Assembly: GCF_900112265.1 (NCBI RefSeq)
Contig: NZ_FOLO01000002.1
Coordinates: forward strand, 180,205-244,204
Direction of reading: 5' to 3'
DNA: 64,000 bases
From: Pseudoalteromonas denitrificans DSM 6059
Lineage (GTDB): Bacteria; Pseudomonadota; Gammaproteobacteria; Enterobacterales; Alteromonadaceae
The notes under the pieces were generated by a model. It made no database searches, was not told the origin of the DNA, and was given only the letters and a program-made list of their open reading frames with translations. A program made the translations under genes and the position numbers. This document shows, one piece after another, positions 29,159 to 36,403 of this stretch. Position 1 is the first letter of the stretch, and each line of letters starts with the position of its first letter.

Positions 29159-29512
29159 ATGTACGAAATATTTTTAGTAGTTTATTTAATTACCGCATTA
29201 GCCTTAATTGGTATGGTTTTAATCCAACAAGGTAAAGGCGCAGACATGGGCTCATCATTTGGAGCTGGCGCATCAGCAACCGTATTTGGTTCAAGTGGTG
29301 CTGGCAACTTTATGACTAAAACAACCACTGTTTTAGCAAGTGCATTTTTTGTTTTAAGTATTATTTTAGGTAACTTAACTGCTGGTCAAATTAAGAAAAC
29401 GGATGAATGGTCTGATTTATCACCTGTACCAGCGGTTGAAACTTTAGTTGCGCCAGGTGCTGAAGATGTACCAAAATCAACTGAAAATAAAGGTTCTGAT
29501 GTTCCAAAATAG
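29159..29512 (+). CDS. secG: Protein translocase subunit SecG
   Basis: A small inner-membrane subunit of the SecYEG channel, 117 residues. Two membrane helices (about residues 2-20 and 53-73) flank the conserved cytosolic loop QQGKGADMGSSFGAGAS and the FGSSGAGNF motif. The start at 29159 is fixed by AAGGA 8 bases upstream and by the family start MYEIFLVVY; the frame also opens 7 codons earlier inside tpiA. The last 40 residues are hydrophilic. Confidence 0.95.
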   Translation: MYEIFLVVYLITALALIGMVLIQQGKGADMGSSFGAGASATVFGSSGAGNFMTKTTTVLASAFFVLSIILGNLTAGQIKKTDEWSDLSPVPAVETLVAPGAEDVPKSTENKGSDVPK

Positions 29513-29528
29513 CCTTTAGGAAAGATAT

Positions 29529-29613
29529 GCGGATGTGGTGGAATTGGTAGACACGCAGCCTTGAGGGGGCTGTGCTTTAGGGCGTGGGGGTTCAAGTCCC
29601 CCCATCCGCACCA
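29529..29613 (+). tRNA. tRNA-Leu (anticodon GAG)
   Basis: An 85-base tRNA. The acceptor stem pairs GCGGATG with CATCCGC, and the gene encodes the CCA end (29611-29613). The anticodon GAG is at 29563-29565 in the loop CTTGAGG. A class II variable arm (about 29571-29585) and the T loop GTTCAAG are visible. It follows secG by 16 bases, like leuU in E. coli. Confidence 0.96.
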
Positions 29614-29622
29614 TTACAAATA

Positions 29623-29653
29623 AAAACCAGTTTAGAAATAAACTGGTTTTTTT
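29623..29653 (+). terminator. Terminator after tRNA-Leu
   Basis: An 11-bp stem (AAAACCAGTTT at 29623-29633 with AAACTGGTTTT at 29640-29650) followed by T residues, 10 bases past the tRNA. Confidence 0.88.
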
Positions 29654-29673
29654 GTGTTTGTATTTATCAAAGA

Positions 29674-29701
29674 TTCGCTTTTGTGGTAAAAACAGTATAA
29701 T
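29674..29701 (+). promoter_or_regulatory. Probable apt promoter
   Basis: A perfect TATAAT at 29696-29701 with a weak -35 (TTCGCT at 29674) 16 bases upstream, located 36 bases before the apt start and just after the tRNA terminator. Confidence 0.5.
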
Positions 29702-29737
29702 ACGCTTAATCAGTTACATAAATTCTAGAGTCAAAAA

Positions 29738-30283
29738 ATGACACAATCTATCATTAACAAAATAAAATCAAGTATCGCAACGGTACCTAACTACCCAAAA
29801 CAAGGGATCATGTTTCGTGATGTTACGACATTAATGTCAGATCCTGATGCTTTCACTGCTGTAATTGACTTATTTGTTGATAAATATAAAAATAAAGGTT
29901 TTACAAAAATTATAGGCACCGAAGCACGAGGTTTTATATTTGGTGCACCTTTATCATACGCATTAGGGATCCCTTTTGTACCGGTGAGAAAACCAGGGAA
30001 ATTACCAAGAGCTGTAACCAGTCAAGCATACCAATTAGAATATGGTGAAGATATTTTAGAATTACACACTGATGCTATTGTTGCCGATGACAAAGTATTA
30101 TTAGTTGATGACTTATTAGCAACAGGTGGCACAATTGAAGCTACCTTTAAACTAGTAGAGCGATTAGGTGGTCAAGCGACTGATGCAGCTTTTGTTGTTT
30201 CTTTACCTGAGTTGGGTGGTGAAAAAAGAATAGAAAAATTAGGTATTGAAGTATTAAAGCTGGTTGAGTTTGAAGGCGAATAG
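29738..30283 (+). CDS. apt: Adenine phosphoribosyltransferase
   Basis: Salvages adenine to AMP using PRPP. The PRPP-binding motif [13 protein letters not shown] (about residues 122-134) and the PVRKPGKLP loop are intact over 181 residues. It is followed 28 bases later by dnaX, the same apt-dnaX-ybaB-recR order as in E. coli. Confidence 0.96.
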   Translation: MTQSIINKIKSSIATVPNYPKQGIMFRDVTTLMSDPDAFTAVIDLFVDKYKNKGFTKIIGTEARGFIFGAPLSYALGIPFVPVRKPGKLPRAVTSQAYQLEYGEDILELHTDAIVADDKVLLVDDLLATGGTIEATFKLVERLGGQATDAAFVVSLPELGGEKRIEKLGIEVLKLVEFEGE

Positions 30284-30311
30284 ACGTAGTCGATTTAAGG
30301 GTAATTAATAC

Positions 30312-32702
30312 ATGAGTTATCAGGTTCTTGCGCGAAAATGGCGACCACAAAACTTTCATCAGTTAGTTGGTCAAAGTCATGTCAAACAAGCTTTAATTAA
30401 TGGCCTTGAACAAAAAAGGTTACATCATGCATATTTATTTACTGGTACTCGTGGTGTTGGTAAAACAACAATTGCCCGGATTTTCTCTAAAAGCTTAAAC
30501 TGTGAACAAGGGATCACGGCAGAACCATGTGGTGTTTGTTCAACTTGTTTAGATATAGAAGAAGGTAGATATATTGATTTACTTGAAATTGATGCTGCTT
30601 CTCGTACAAAAGTTGAAGATACACGTGAAATATTAGATAACGTACAATATGCGCCTTCAAGAGGGCGTTATAAAGTTTATTTAATAGATGAAGTGCACAT
30701 GCTATCTAAGCATAGTTTTAATGCCTTACTTAAAACTTTAGAAGAACCGCCGGAGCATGTGAAGTTTTTACTAGCAACAACCGATCCTCAAAAACTACCC
30801 GTTACCATTTTATCTCGTTGCTTACAGTTTAATTTAAGTGCGTTAACGTTAAATGAAATTCAAAAACAGTTAGAAACAATATTAAATAAAGAGCGACTTA
30901 CCTTTGAATTAGAAGCTCTAAAACTATTAGCAAAAGCTGCCGATGGCAGTATGCGAGATGCGCTTAGTCTAACGGATCAAGCAATTGCACAAACTAATGG
31001 ATTACTTGAAACCCAACCCATAATGCAAATGTTAGGGTTAATCGATATCAGTTGGTCACAAAAATTGTTTGTTGCCATTTTATGTCAAGATGGTGAAACT
31101 CTGTTGGAGGTTGTATCTCAACTTGCTTTACATAATCCGAACTATAAAAGCGTGCTTGATGATTTACTTGCTTTGACTCATTTGGTTTTAATGACTCAAT
31201 TGGTACCATCAGCTGCTAAACTAGATGAAAATAACGAAATTTTTATTAGTGAAGTTGCTGAGCAAAGCAATGCTGAACAAATACAGATTTATTATCAACT
31301 GCTCCTTAATGGTAAAAAAGATTTATTATGGGCCCCTGAAGCAAAGCTCGGTTTTGAAATGGTCTTACTACGTCTATTAGCATTTGAGCCGTTATCAATT
31401 ACAAGGCAAAATGTAAATATAGAAAGAACGAGTCAAAAACCCGGTAATAAAATGGCTAGTTTGAGACAATTACTGAACACTCCTAAGGTCGAAAAAAAAA
31501 GTGATTTAGTTGTCGAACCTGATATAAATACTCTAAAATCTAGTCCAGATGTGGTGAATAAAAATCATGATAATTTAGCTACAAAACTTACTAATACAAG
31601 GATTCAAAATGATGTAGGTAACAACAGCCTAAATGCAGAGGAACTACAAAATAGTTCAGAAGCTGAAGTTAATACGCAAATGTTAGATGTATTAAATGAA
31701 GCTCAAACGCTATTGCAGCCTCAAAGTTTAAATGTTGAAGAAAATATGAATGGTGCTCAATTTAATGCTAGTTTAGAAGAAGAATATACTTCAGTTGAAA
31801 AAAGTCGCATAAACTTAGAGTCTCACAAAACGAGTGCAAATATTCCAATGCAAGATAATGTGCTTGCTATAGAAAATGTGCCATCAATAACAGAAAAAAC
31901 AGAAAAGAAAGAAGTCAATTCAGAGCTACCAAATGTCACTCGTATGATGTCTGGTGCACAATCAGCAATAGCTAGGATTTTGGCTAATCGTAATGTTTCA
32001 GGAACTGGCAAACTTTCAACACCTTCAAAAAATAGCCAGAACGAAACTTCGCATCTTGATGACACATTACAAAAGCACGATCAAAAAAAAAGAGAATCCC
32101 AAAAAGGTAGTCAAGTATCGAATGTAATCAAAAGTGAGGATACTCCTAAAAAACCACCAATCAAAACAAAAACTCTCGAGCGTATAAAGTCCGATCCTTC
32201 AAACTTAGCACCTGAATTATTAATTCAGATAGCAGGAGATAAAAATAAAAGTGAAGACGTTTTTGTTCAGGAAGTCGAAGTACCTGATGGTTTTGAAAGC
32301 CCCCTCAGTAATGTGAAGTTTGCATATCAACAAGATCATTGGGCTGATGTTATTAATAATATGCAGCTTGGCGGACGAATTCGTCAGTTTGCATTACATG
32401 CCACATATCAAAAACAAGATAATTTGGTTTCATTGAATGTTGATATGTCGCAGCAGCACTTAGATAGTCAAAATATGCGCGACCAACTTCAAATGAGCTT
32501 ATCTAAAATATTAAATGAAGAAATTAATTTACAAGTACAGTTTGAAGGGCAAGTTGAAAACTCACCTTATTTAATTCAACAAAATATTGATGTAAATAGA
32601 TTACAACACGCTATTGAGGTTTTAAAGCAAGACCCGGTTGTATCTCAATTTTTAACACGTTTTAATGCTCAAATGGATGAAACAAGCGTACGTACTCGAT
32701 AG
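30312..32702 (+). CDS. dnaX: DNA polymerase III tau subunit (and probable gamma)
   Basis: The clamp-loader ATPase of the replisome, 796 residues for the full tau form. Walker A is GTRGVGKTT (near residue 45), the zinc site has cysteines in CGVCSTC plus the earlier C, and the DExx motif is LIDEVHMLS. Domains I-III run to about residue 370. A long low-complexity, hydrophilic linker (about 390-640) precedes a C-terminal domain that in tau binds the polymerase alpha subunit. A run of nine A at codons 394-397 gives a -1 frame stop that would produce a gamma form of 397 residues. Confidence 0.96.
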   Translation: MSYQVLARKWRPQNFHQLVGQSHVKQALINGLEQKRLHHAYLFTGTRGVGKTTIARIFSKSLNCEQGITAEPCGVCSTCLDIEEGRYIDLLEIDAASRTKVEDTREILDNVQYAPSRGRYKVYLIDEVHMLSKHSFNALLKTLEEPPEHVKFLLATTDPQKLPVTILSRCLQFNLSALTLNEIQKQLETILNKERLTFELEALKLLAKAADGSMRDALSLTDQAIAQTNGLLETQPIMQMLGLIDISWSQKLFVAILCQDGETLLEVVSQLALHNPNYKSVLDDLLALTHLVLMTQLVPSAAKLDENNEIFISEVAEQSNAEQIQIYYQLLLNGKKDLLWAPEAKLGFEMVLLRLLAFEPLSITRQNVNIERTSQKPGNKMASLRQLLNTPKVEKKSDLVVEPDINTLKSSPDVVNKNHDNLATKLTNTRIQNDVGNNSLNAEELQNSSEAEVNTQMLDVLNEAQTLLQPQSLNVEENMNGAQFNASLEEEYTSVEKSRINLESHKTSANIPMQDNVLAIENVPSITEKTEKKEVNSELPNVTRMMSGAQSAIARILANRNVSGTGKLSTPSKNSQNETSHLDDTLQKHDQKKRESQKGSQVSNVIKSEDTPKKPPIKTKTLERIKSDPSNLAPELLIQIAGDKNKSEDVFVQEVEVPDGFESPLSNVKFAYQQDHWADVINNMQLGGRIRQFALHATYQKQDNLVSLNVDMSQQHLDSQNMRDQLQMSLSKILNEEINLQVQFEGQVENSPYLIQQNIDVNRLQHAIEVLKQDPVVSQFLTRFNAQMDETSVRTR
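31485..31504 (+). promoter_or_regulatory. Probable dnaX -1 frameshift (slippage) site
   Basis: Frame 0 reads GAA AAA AAA AGT GAT from 31491. A -1 slip on the A run gives AAG then TGA (31502-31504), so translation stops after one extra lysine. A Shine-Dalgarno-like TAAGG at 31485-31489 lies just upstream, recalling the stimulator in E. coli dnaX. The nine-A run could also cause transcriptional slippage. No downstream stem-loop was obvious. Confidence 0.65.
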
Positions 32703-32835
32703 ATTTTGATAGGATGCGGCTTTAACATCTTTAAGTATTTTAATGATAGTGTATATTTAAACTTGTAATCAGTAGCAGAAATCCTTATCTTTTGCTCAGT
32801 TTGAATTTAGTTAATTGTAATAGAGAGTAGAGAAT

Positions 32836-33162
32836 ATGTTTAAAGGCGGAATGGGCAACATGATGAAGCAAGCGCAGCAAATGCAAGACCGCATGCAAAA
32901 AGCCCAAGAAGAAATTGCAAAAATGGAAGTTGTTGGCGAAGCTGGCGCAGGTTTAGTTAAAGTAACTATGTTAGGTAATCATAATGTTCGTCGCGTTGAT
33001 ATTGATGAAAGCCTAATGGAAGACGAAAAAGATATGATTGAAGATTTAGTTGCAGCTGCAATTAACGACGCCGTTCGTCGAGTTGAAGAACAAAGTCAAG
33101 AAAGGATGAGTAAAGTAACAGGTGGAATGCAAATGCCGCCAGGTATGAAAATGCCGTTCTAA
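32836..33162 (+). CDS. ybaB: Nucleoid-associated protein YbaB/EbfC
   Basis: A small DNA-binding, nucleoid-associated protein of 108 residues. The family pattern is clear: [20 protein letters not shown], then the central [17 protein letters not shown] strand pair and the C-terminal helix ending in [12 protein letters not shown]. It sits between dnaX and recR as in E. coli. Confidence 0.95.
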   Translation: MFKGGMGNMMKQAQQMQDRMQKAQEEIAKMEVVGEAGAGLVKVTMLGNHNVRRVDIDESLMEDEKDMIEDLVAAAINDAVRRVEEQSQERMSKVTGGMQMPPGMKMPF

Positions 33163-33303
33163 AATAGTTGAATGAATACAGGTTGCATCGATGTTAATCT
33201 GTATTCGAGCTGTTTTTATTGTAAAAACAAATCATATGTACCCAACCAGATTATAAAAATAACTTTCTGCATATTTATATTCCACTCTTAAAGAGCTAAC
33301 ACA

Positions 33304-33903
33304 ATGAAATTATCTGCAAGCCTTTCTCAATTAATCGATGCTTTACGTTGTTTGCCTGGTATCGGTCCAAAATCGGCACAAAGGATTGCTTTTCACTTAT
33401 TAGAAAGAGATAGAAATGGCGGTAGTCAATTAGGGCGTTCATTAACTAAAGCAATGGATAAAATTGGTCATTGTCAATCTTGTCGTACTTTTTGTGAAGA
33501 AGCTATTTGTGATTTATGCCAAAACGTCAAACGAATTGATTCGGGATTATTATGTGTTGTGGAATCACCTTCTGATATTTTGGCGATAGAGCAAACGGGT
33601 CAATATGTAGGGCGATATTTTGTGTTAATGGGGCATCTTTCACCACTTGACGGTATAGGCCCGAATGAAATTGGCTTAGATCAGTTGGATAATCTATTAA
33701 TAACCAGTGACGTAAAGGAAGTTATTTTAGCAACTAATCCAACTATTGAAGGTGAGACAACCGCGCATTTTATCGCTGAACTTTGTCAAAAAAACCAGGT
33801 GGAAGCTTCACGTATCGCCCATGGAGTCCCTGTTGGAGGTGAGCTTGATTTGGTTGATGGAATGACATTATCCCATGCATTTAATGGTCGTAAAGTGGTT
33901 TAA
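33304..33903 (+). CDS. recR: Recombination mediator RecR
   Basis: Acts with RecF and RecO to load RecA at single-strand gaps. The N-terminal helix-hairpin-helix [17 protein letters not shown], the four-cysteine zinc finger ([16 protein letters not shown]) and the Toprim domain ([16 protein letters not shown]) are intact over 199 residues. It ends the apt-dnaX-ybaB-recR unit. Confidence 0.96.
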   Translation: MKLSASLSQLIDALRCLPGIGPKSAQRIAFHLLERDRNGGSQLGRSLTKAMDKIGHCQSCRTFCEEAICDLCQNVKRIDSGLLCVVESPSDILAIEQTGQYVGRYFVLMGHLSPLDGIGPNEIGLDQLDNLLITSDVKEVILATNPTIEGETTAHFIAELCQKNQVEASRIAHGVPVGGELDLVDGMTLSHAFNGRKVV

Positions 33904-33956
33904 GTATCGTGCATATAAATATTTTAATTTAATCTTAAAAATATGATGTTCAAAGG

Positions 33957-33985
33957 TTGCTAAATAAGCTGCGGGAAATTATAAT
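33957..33985 (+). promoter_or_regulatory. Sigma-70 promoter before the tRNA-like sequence and rimP operon
   Basis: TTGCTA (33957-33962), a 17-base spacer and a perfect TATAAT (33980-33985). Transcription should start near 33992, 8 bases before the tRNA-fMet-like sequence. One of the best promoter matches in the window. Confidence 0.7.
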
Positions 33986-33999
33986 CCCTGCCATCATAA

Positions 34000-34074
34000 T
34001 GCGGTGTAGAATAAATTAGCTTTTGCTTACTATTCTTTGAGTAGAAATGGATGGCTTAAATACTCCCGCAACCA
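34000..34074 (+). pseudogene. Decayed initiator tRNA (metY-like) remnant
   Basis: A 75-base stretch resembling tRNA-fMet at the place where E. coli has metY, upstream of rimP. The 3' end CCCGCAACCA matches tRNA-fMet exactly. The 5' end TGCGGTG pairs with TCCCGCA with one mismatch and one G-U pair. Scattered D-arm bases (GTxxAG..A, then TAGCT) and GGCTTAAATAC in place of GGTTCAAATCC also match. There is no CAT anticodon, and the anticodon and T stems do not form properly, so a working tRNA is ruled out. It could be a fossil or a tRNA-like leader structure. Confidence 0.45.
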
Positions 34075-34102
34075 AGCCATTACTTAGGTAATGATGGTTA
34101 TG

Positions 34103-34126
34103 GCGCATTCAGGTAATGCGCATTTT
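34103..34126 (+). terminator. Terminator-like hairpin after the tRNA remnant
   Basis: A 7-bp stem (GCGCATT at 34103-34109 with AATGCGC at 34115-34121), a 5-base loop and a short ATTTT tail. A smaller hairpin, CATTAC-TTAG-GTAATG, lies at 34078-34093. Confidence 0.5.
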
Positions 34127-34198
34127 GCGTTTAAATCATTTTTTGATTTTTTTGATATGACTTTTATATCACGCAAGCCCTTATGGGCACACATTTTT

Positions 34199-34250
34199 AT
34201 GCTCCAGGTGTGCGCCCCTAAGTTAAGGGGCGTAGTTGTTTCTGGAACAT
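34199..34250 (+). promoter_or_regulatory. Structured leader of the rimP-nusA operon
   Basis: A nested hairpin: ATGCTCCAG (34199-34207) with CTGGAACAT (34242-34250), 8 of 9 paired, around a perfect 7-bp stem CGCCCCT/AGGGGCG (34213-34219 and 34226-34232). The segment GTGTGCGCCC (34208-34217) can instead pair, with one bulge, with GGGCACAC at 34185-34192. Two mutually exclusive folds are therefore possible. It lies between the tRNA remnant and the terminator before rimP. Confidence 0.45.
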
Positions 34251-34309
34251 AATAAAACTTAGTTATATTAAATAAGTGATAGCAGTTATTTAATGTAATT
34301 AAATATTAT

Positions 34310-34328
34310 GGGCATTATGCCCTTTTTT
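34310..34328 (+). terminator. Intrinsic terminator just before rimP
   Basis: GGGCA-TTA-TGCCC followed by six T, ending 18 bases before the rimP start. In E. coli the metY-rimP leader also contains intrinsic terminators that are partly read through into nusA. A leaky or regulated terminator here is the likely parallel. Confidence 0.65.
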
Positions 34329-34346
34329 GTTTGTATGGAGGAACTT

Positions 34347-34811
34347 GTGACAAAGCTAGAACAAGATTTAACAGCAATGTTAGAACCTGCCGTCGAAGCG
34401 ATAGGTTTTGAATTGTTAGGCCTGGAGTTTGTTCGAGCTGGCCAGCATTCTACTTTGCGTGTATATATCGAAAATATACAAAATGCAGAGGGGATCACGG
34501 TTGATAATTGTGCTGATGTAAGTCGTCAAATAAGTGCAATCTTAGATGTCGAAGACCCAATAACAAATGAATATAACTTGGAAGTATCTTCTCCTGGAGT
34601 AGATCGTCCACTGTTTAAGTTTAAGCATTATGAAAAAGCTCTGGGTGAAGAAGTTCGTTTAAAAACAAAACTTCCACAAGACGGTCGCCGCAACTTTAAA
34701 GGCGATTTAGTATCAGTTGAAGGTGATATGTTGACATTATCTATTGATGGTTCTGATTATTTAATCATGCTAGGTAATGTCGAAAAAGCAAACATTATTG
34801 CTAAATTTTAA
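34347..34811 (+). CDS. rimP: Ribosome maturation factor RimP
   Basis: Assists 30S subunit assembly. The start is GTG at 34347, because GGAGG lies 5 bases upstream and the resulting VTKLEQDLTAMLEP matches the family start. An upstream ATG at 34308 would place the terminator inside the gene. The protein has 154 residues (E. coli 150), with LEVSSPGVDRPLF and the C-terminal SH3-like domain. It heads the rimP-nusA-infB operon. Confidence 0.95.
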   Translation: MTKLEQDLTAMLEPAVEAIGFELLGLEFVRAGQHSTLRVYIENIQNAEGITVDNCADVSRQISAILDVEDPITNEYNLEVSSPGVDRPLFKFKHYEKALGEEVRLKTKLPQDGRRNFKGDLVSVEGDMLTLSIDGSDYLIMLGNVEKANIIAKF

Positions 34812-34835
34812 CTGCTAAATTTTAACTGCTAAATA
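34799..34835 (+). repeat. 14-base tandem duplication at the rimP stop codon
   Basis: TGCTAAATTTTAAC occurs twice in tandem plus 9 bases of a third copy. The first copy holds the last codons and stop of rimP, so the extra copies extend only the spacer to nusA. Confidence 0.8.
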
Positions 34836-34876
34836 TAAATTTGAGCACAAAGGAATAAGGCAGCGAGGAATATAAA

Positions 34877-36379
34877 ATGGCAAAAGAGATATTATTGGTA
34901 GCTGAAGCTGTTTCCAATGAAAAAGCAGTCCCTAAAGAAAAAATTTTTGAAGCTTTAGAAATTGCTTTAGCAACGGCAACAAAGAAAAAACATGAAGGTG
35001 ATATAGAAGTAAGGGTAAGCATCGACCGAAAAACTGGTGAGTATGATACTTTTCGTCGTTGGATGGTTGTTGAAGCAAACCAAGAAACGGGCGTTTTAGA
35101 AAACCCGTATAAAGAGATAACAGTTGAAGCTGCGCAATTTGATGAGCCTGAAATCCAAATAGGTGAATATGTTGAAGATCAAATAGATTCAATTAAATTT
35201 GACCGTGTAACAACGCAAACAGCAAAGCAAGTTATTGTTCAAAAAGTAAGAGAAGCTGAACGTGCTTTAGTTGTTGAGGCATATCAAGACCAAGTTGGTG
35301 AAATGGTAACGGGTGTTGTTAAAAAAGCAACACGTGAAGCTGTTATGTTAGATTTAGGTAATAATGCTGAAGCGGTAATCTACCGTGACGATATGTTACC
35401 TCGTGAAAACTTCCGCCCGGGTGACCGAGTACGTGGTTTACTTTACGAAGTAAAACCTGAAGCGCGTGGTGCACAATTATTTGTAACACGTTCAAAACCT
35501 GAAATGCTGATTGAATTATTCCGCATTGAGGTGCCAGAAGTTGGCGAAGAAACTATAGATATTAAGGCTGGTGCACGTGATCCTGGTTCTCGTGCAAAAA
35601 TTGCTGTTAAATCTAACGACAAACGTATTGACCCAGTTGGTGCGTGTGTTGGTATGCGTGGTGCACGAGTTCAAGCTGTTTCTACAGAGCTTGGTGGTGA
35701 GCGTATTGATATCGTTTTATATGATGATAATCCCGCACAATTTGTTATTAATGCAATGGCACCAGCTGAAGTCGCTTCAATCGTAATGGATGAAGATACT
35801 CACTCTATGGATATTGCGGTTGAATCAGATAACTTAGCACAAGCTATTGGTCGTAATGGCCAGAATATTCGTTTAGCGACTCAACTTACTGGTTGGGAAC
35901 TAAATGTAATGACGGTTGATGACATGGCTGAGAAAAACCAAGCTGAATCAGATAAGTTAATGTCTTTATTTACTGAAAACTTAGATTTAGATGAAGATTT
36001 TGCCACTTTACTAATTGAAGAAGGTTTCTCTTCATTAGAAGAAGTTGCTTATATTCCAGTTGCAGAATTTATGGAAATTGGTGACTTAGACGAAGAAACA
36101 GTTGAAGAACTGCGTAACCGTGCAAAAGCAGCTATCACCACAAAAGCATTAGCATCAGAAGAATCTTTAGAGGACGCACATCCTGCTGAAGATTTATTAG
36201 CCCTTGAAGGCTTAGAAAAACATTTAGCATTTGTTATGGCAAGTAAAGGTGTAATTACCTTAGAAGATTTGGCAGAACAAGGCATTGATGAATTAGTAGA
36301 AATTACAGAGCTTCCTGATGAAGAAGCTGGCAAGCTAATAATGGCTGCACGTAATATATGCTGGTTCGCTAACGAATAA
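34877..36379 (+). CDS. nusA: Transcription termination/antitermination factor NusA
   Basis: Binds RNA polymerase and RNA to control pausing, termination and antitermination. Of its 500 residues, 1-130 form the polymerase-binding domain, followed by an S1 domain (near 135-200, [18 protein letters not shown]), two KH domains (about 205-345, with [15 protein letters not shown] and [12 protein letters not shown]) and two C-terminal acidic helix-hairpin-helix repeats (about 365-500), as in E. coli. It is probably autoregulated through the leader described upstream (inference from E. coli). Confidence 0.97.
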   Translation: MAKEILLVAEAVSNEKAVPKEKIFEALEIALATATKKKHEGDIEVRVSIDRKTGEYDTFRRWMVVEANQETGVLENPYKEITVEAAQFDEPEIQIGEYVEDQIDSIKFDRVTTQTAKQVIVQKVREAERALVVEAYQDQVGEMVTGVVKKATREAVMLDLGNNAEAVIYRDDMLPRENFRPGDRVRGLLYEVKPEARGAQLFVTRSKPEMLIELFRIEVPEVGEETIDIKAGARDPGSRAKIAVKSNDKRIDPVGACVGMRGARVQAVSTELGGERIDIVLYDDNPAQFVINAMAPAEVASIVMDEDTHSMDIAVESDNLAQAIGRNGQNIRLATQLTGWELNVMTVDDMAEKNQAESDKLMSLFTENLDLDEDFATLLIEEGFSSLEEVAYIPVAEFMEIGDLDEETVEELRNRAKAAITTKALASEESLEDAHPAEDLLALEGLEKHLAFVMASKGVITLEDLAEQGIDELVEITELPDEEAGKLIMAARNICWFANE

Positions 36380-36403
36380 TTTATTGACGGAGATAACAAG
36401 TAG

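Noticed and set aside
34000-34074. A functional initiator tRNA
   Set aside because: No CAT anticodon, broken anticodon and T stems and no GTTCAAAT loop; only the ends and parts of the D arm look like tRNA-fMet.
33970-34074. An alternative acceptor pairing TGCGGGA (33970-33976) with TCCCGCA (34064-34070)
   Set aside because: The pairing is perfect, but the 5' arm lies in the promoter spacer and would not be in the transcript, and the span of 105 bases is too long for a tRNA.
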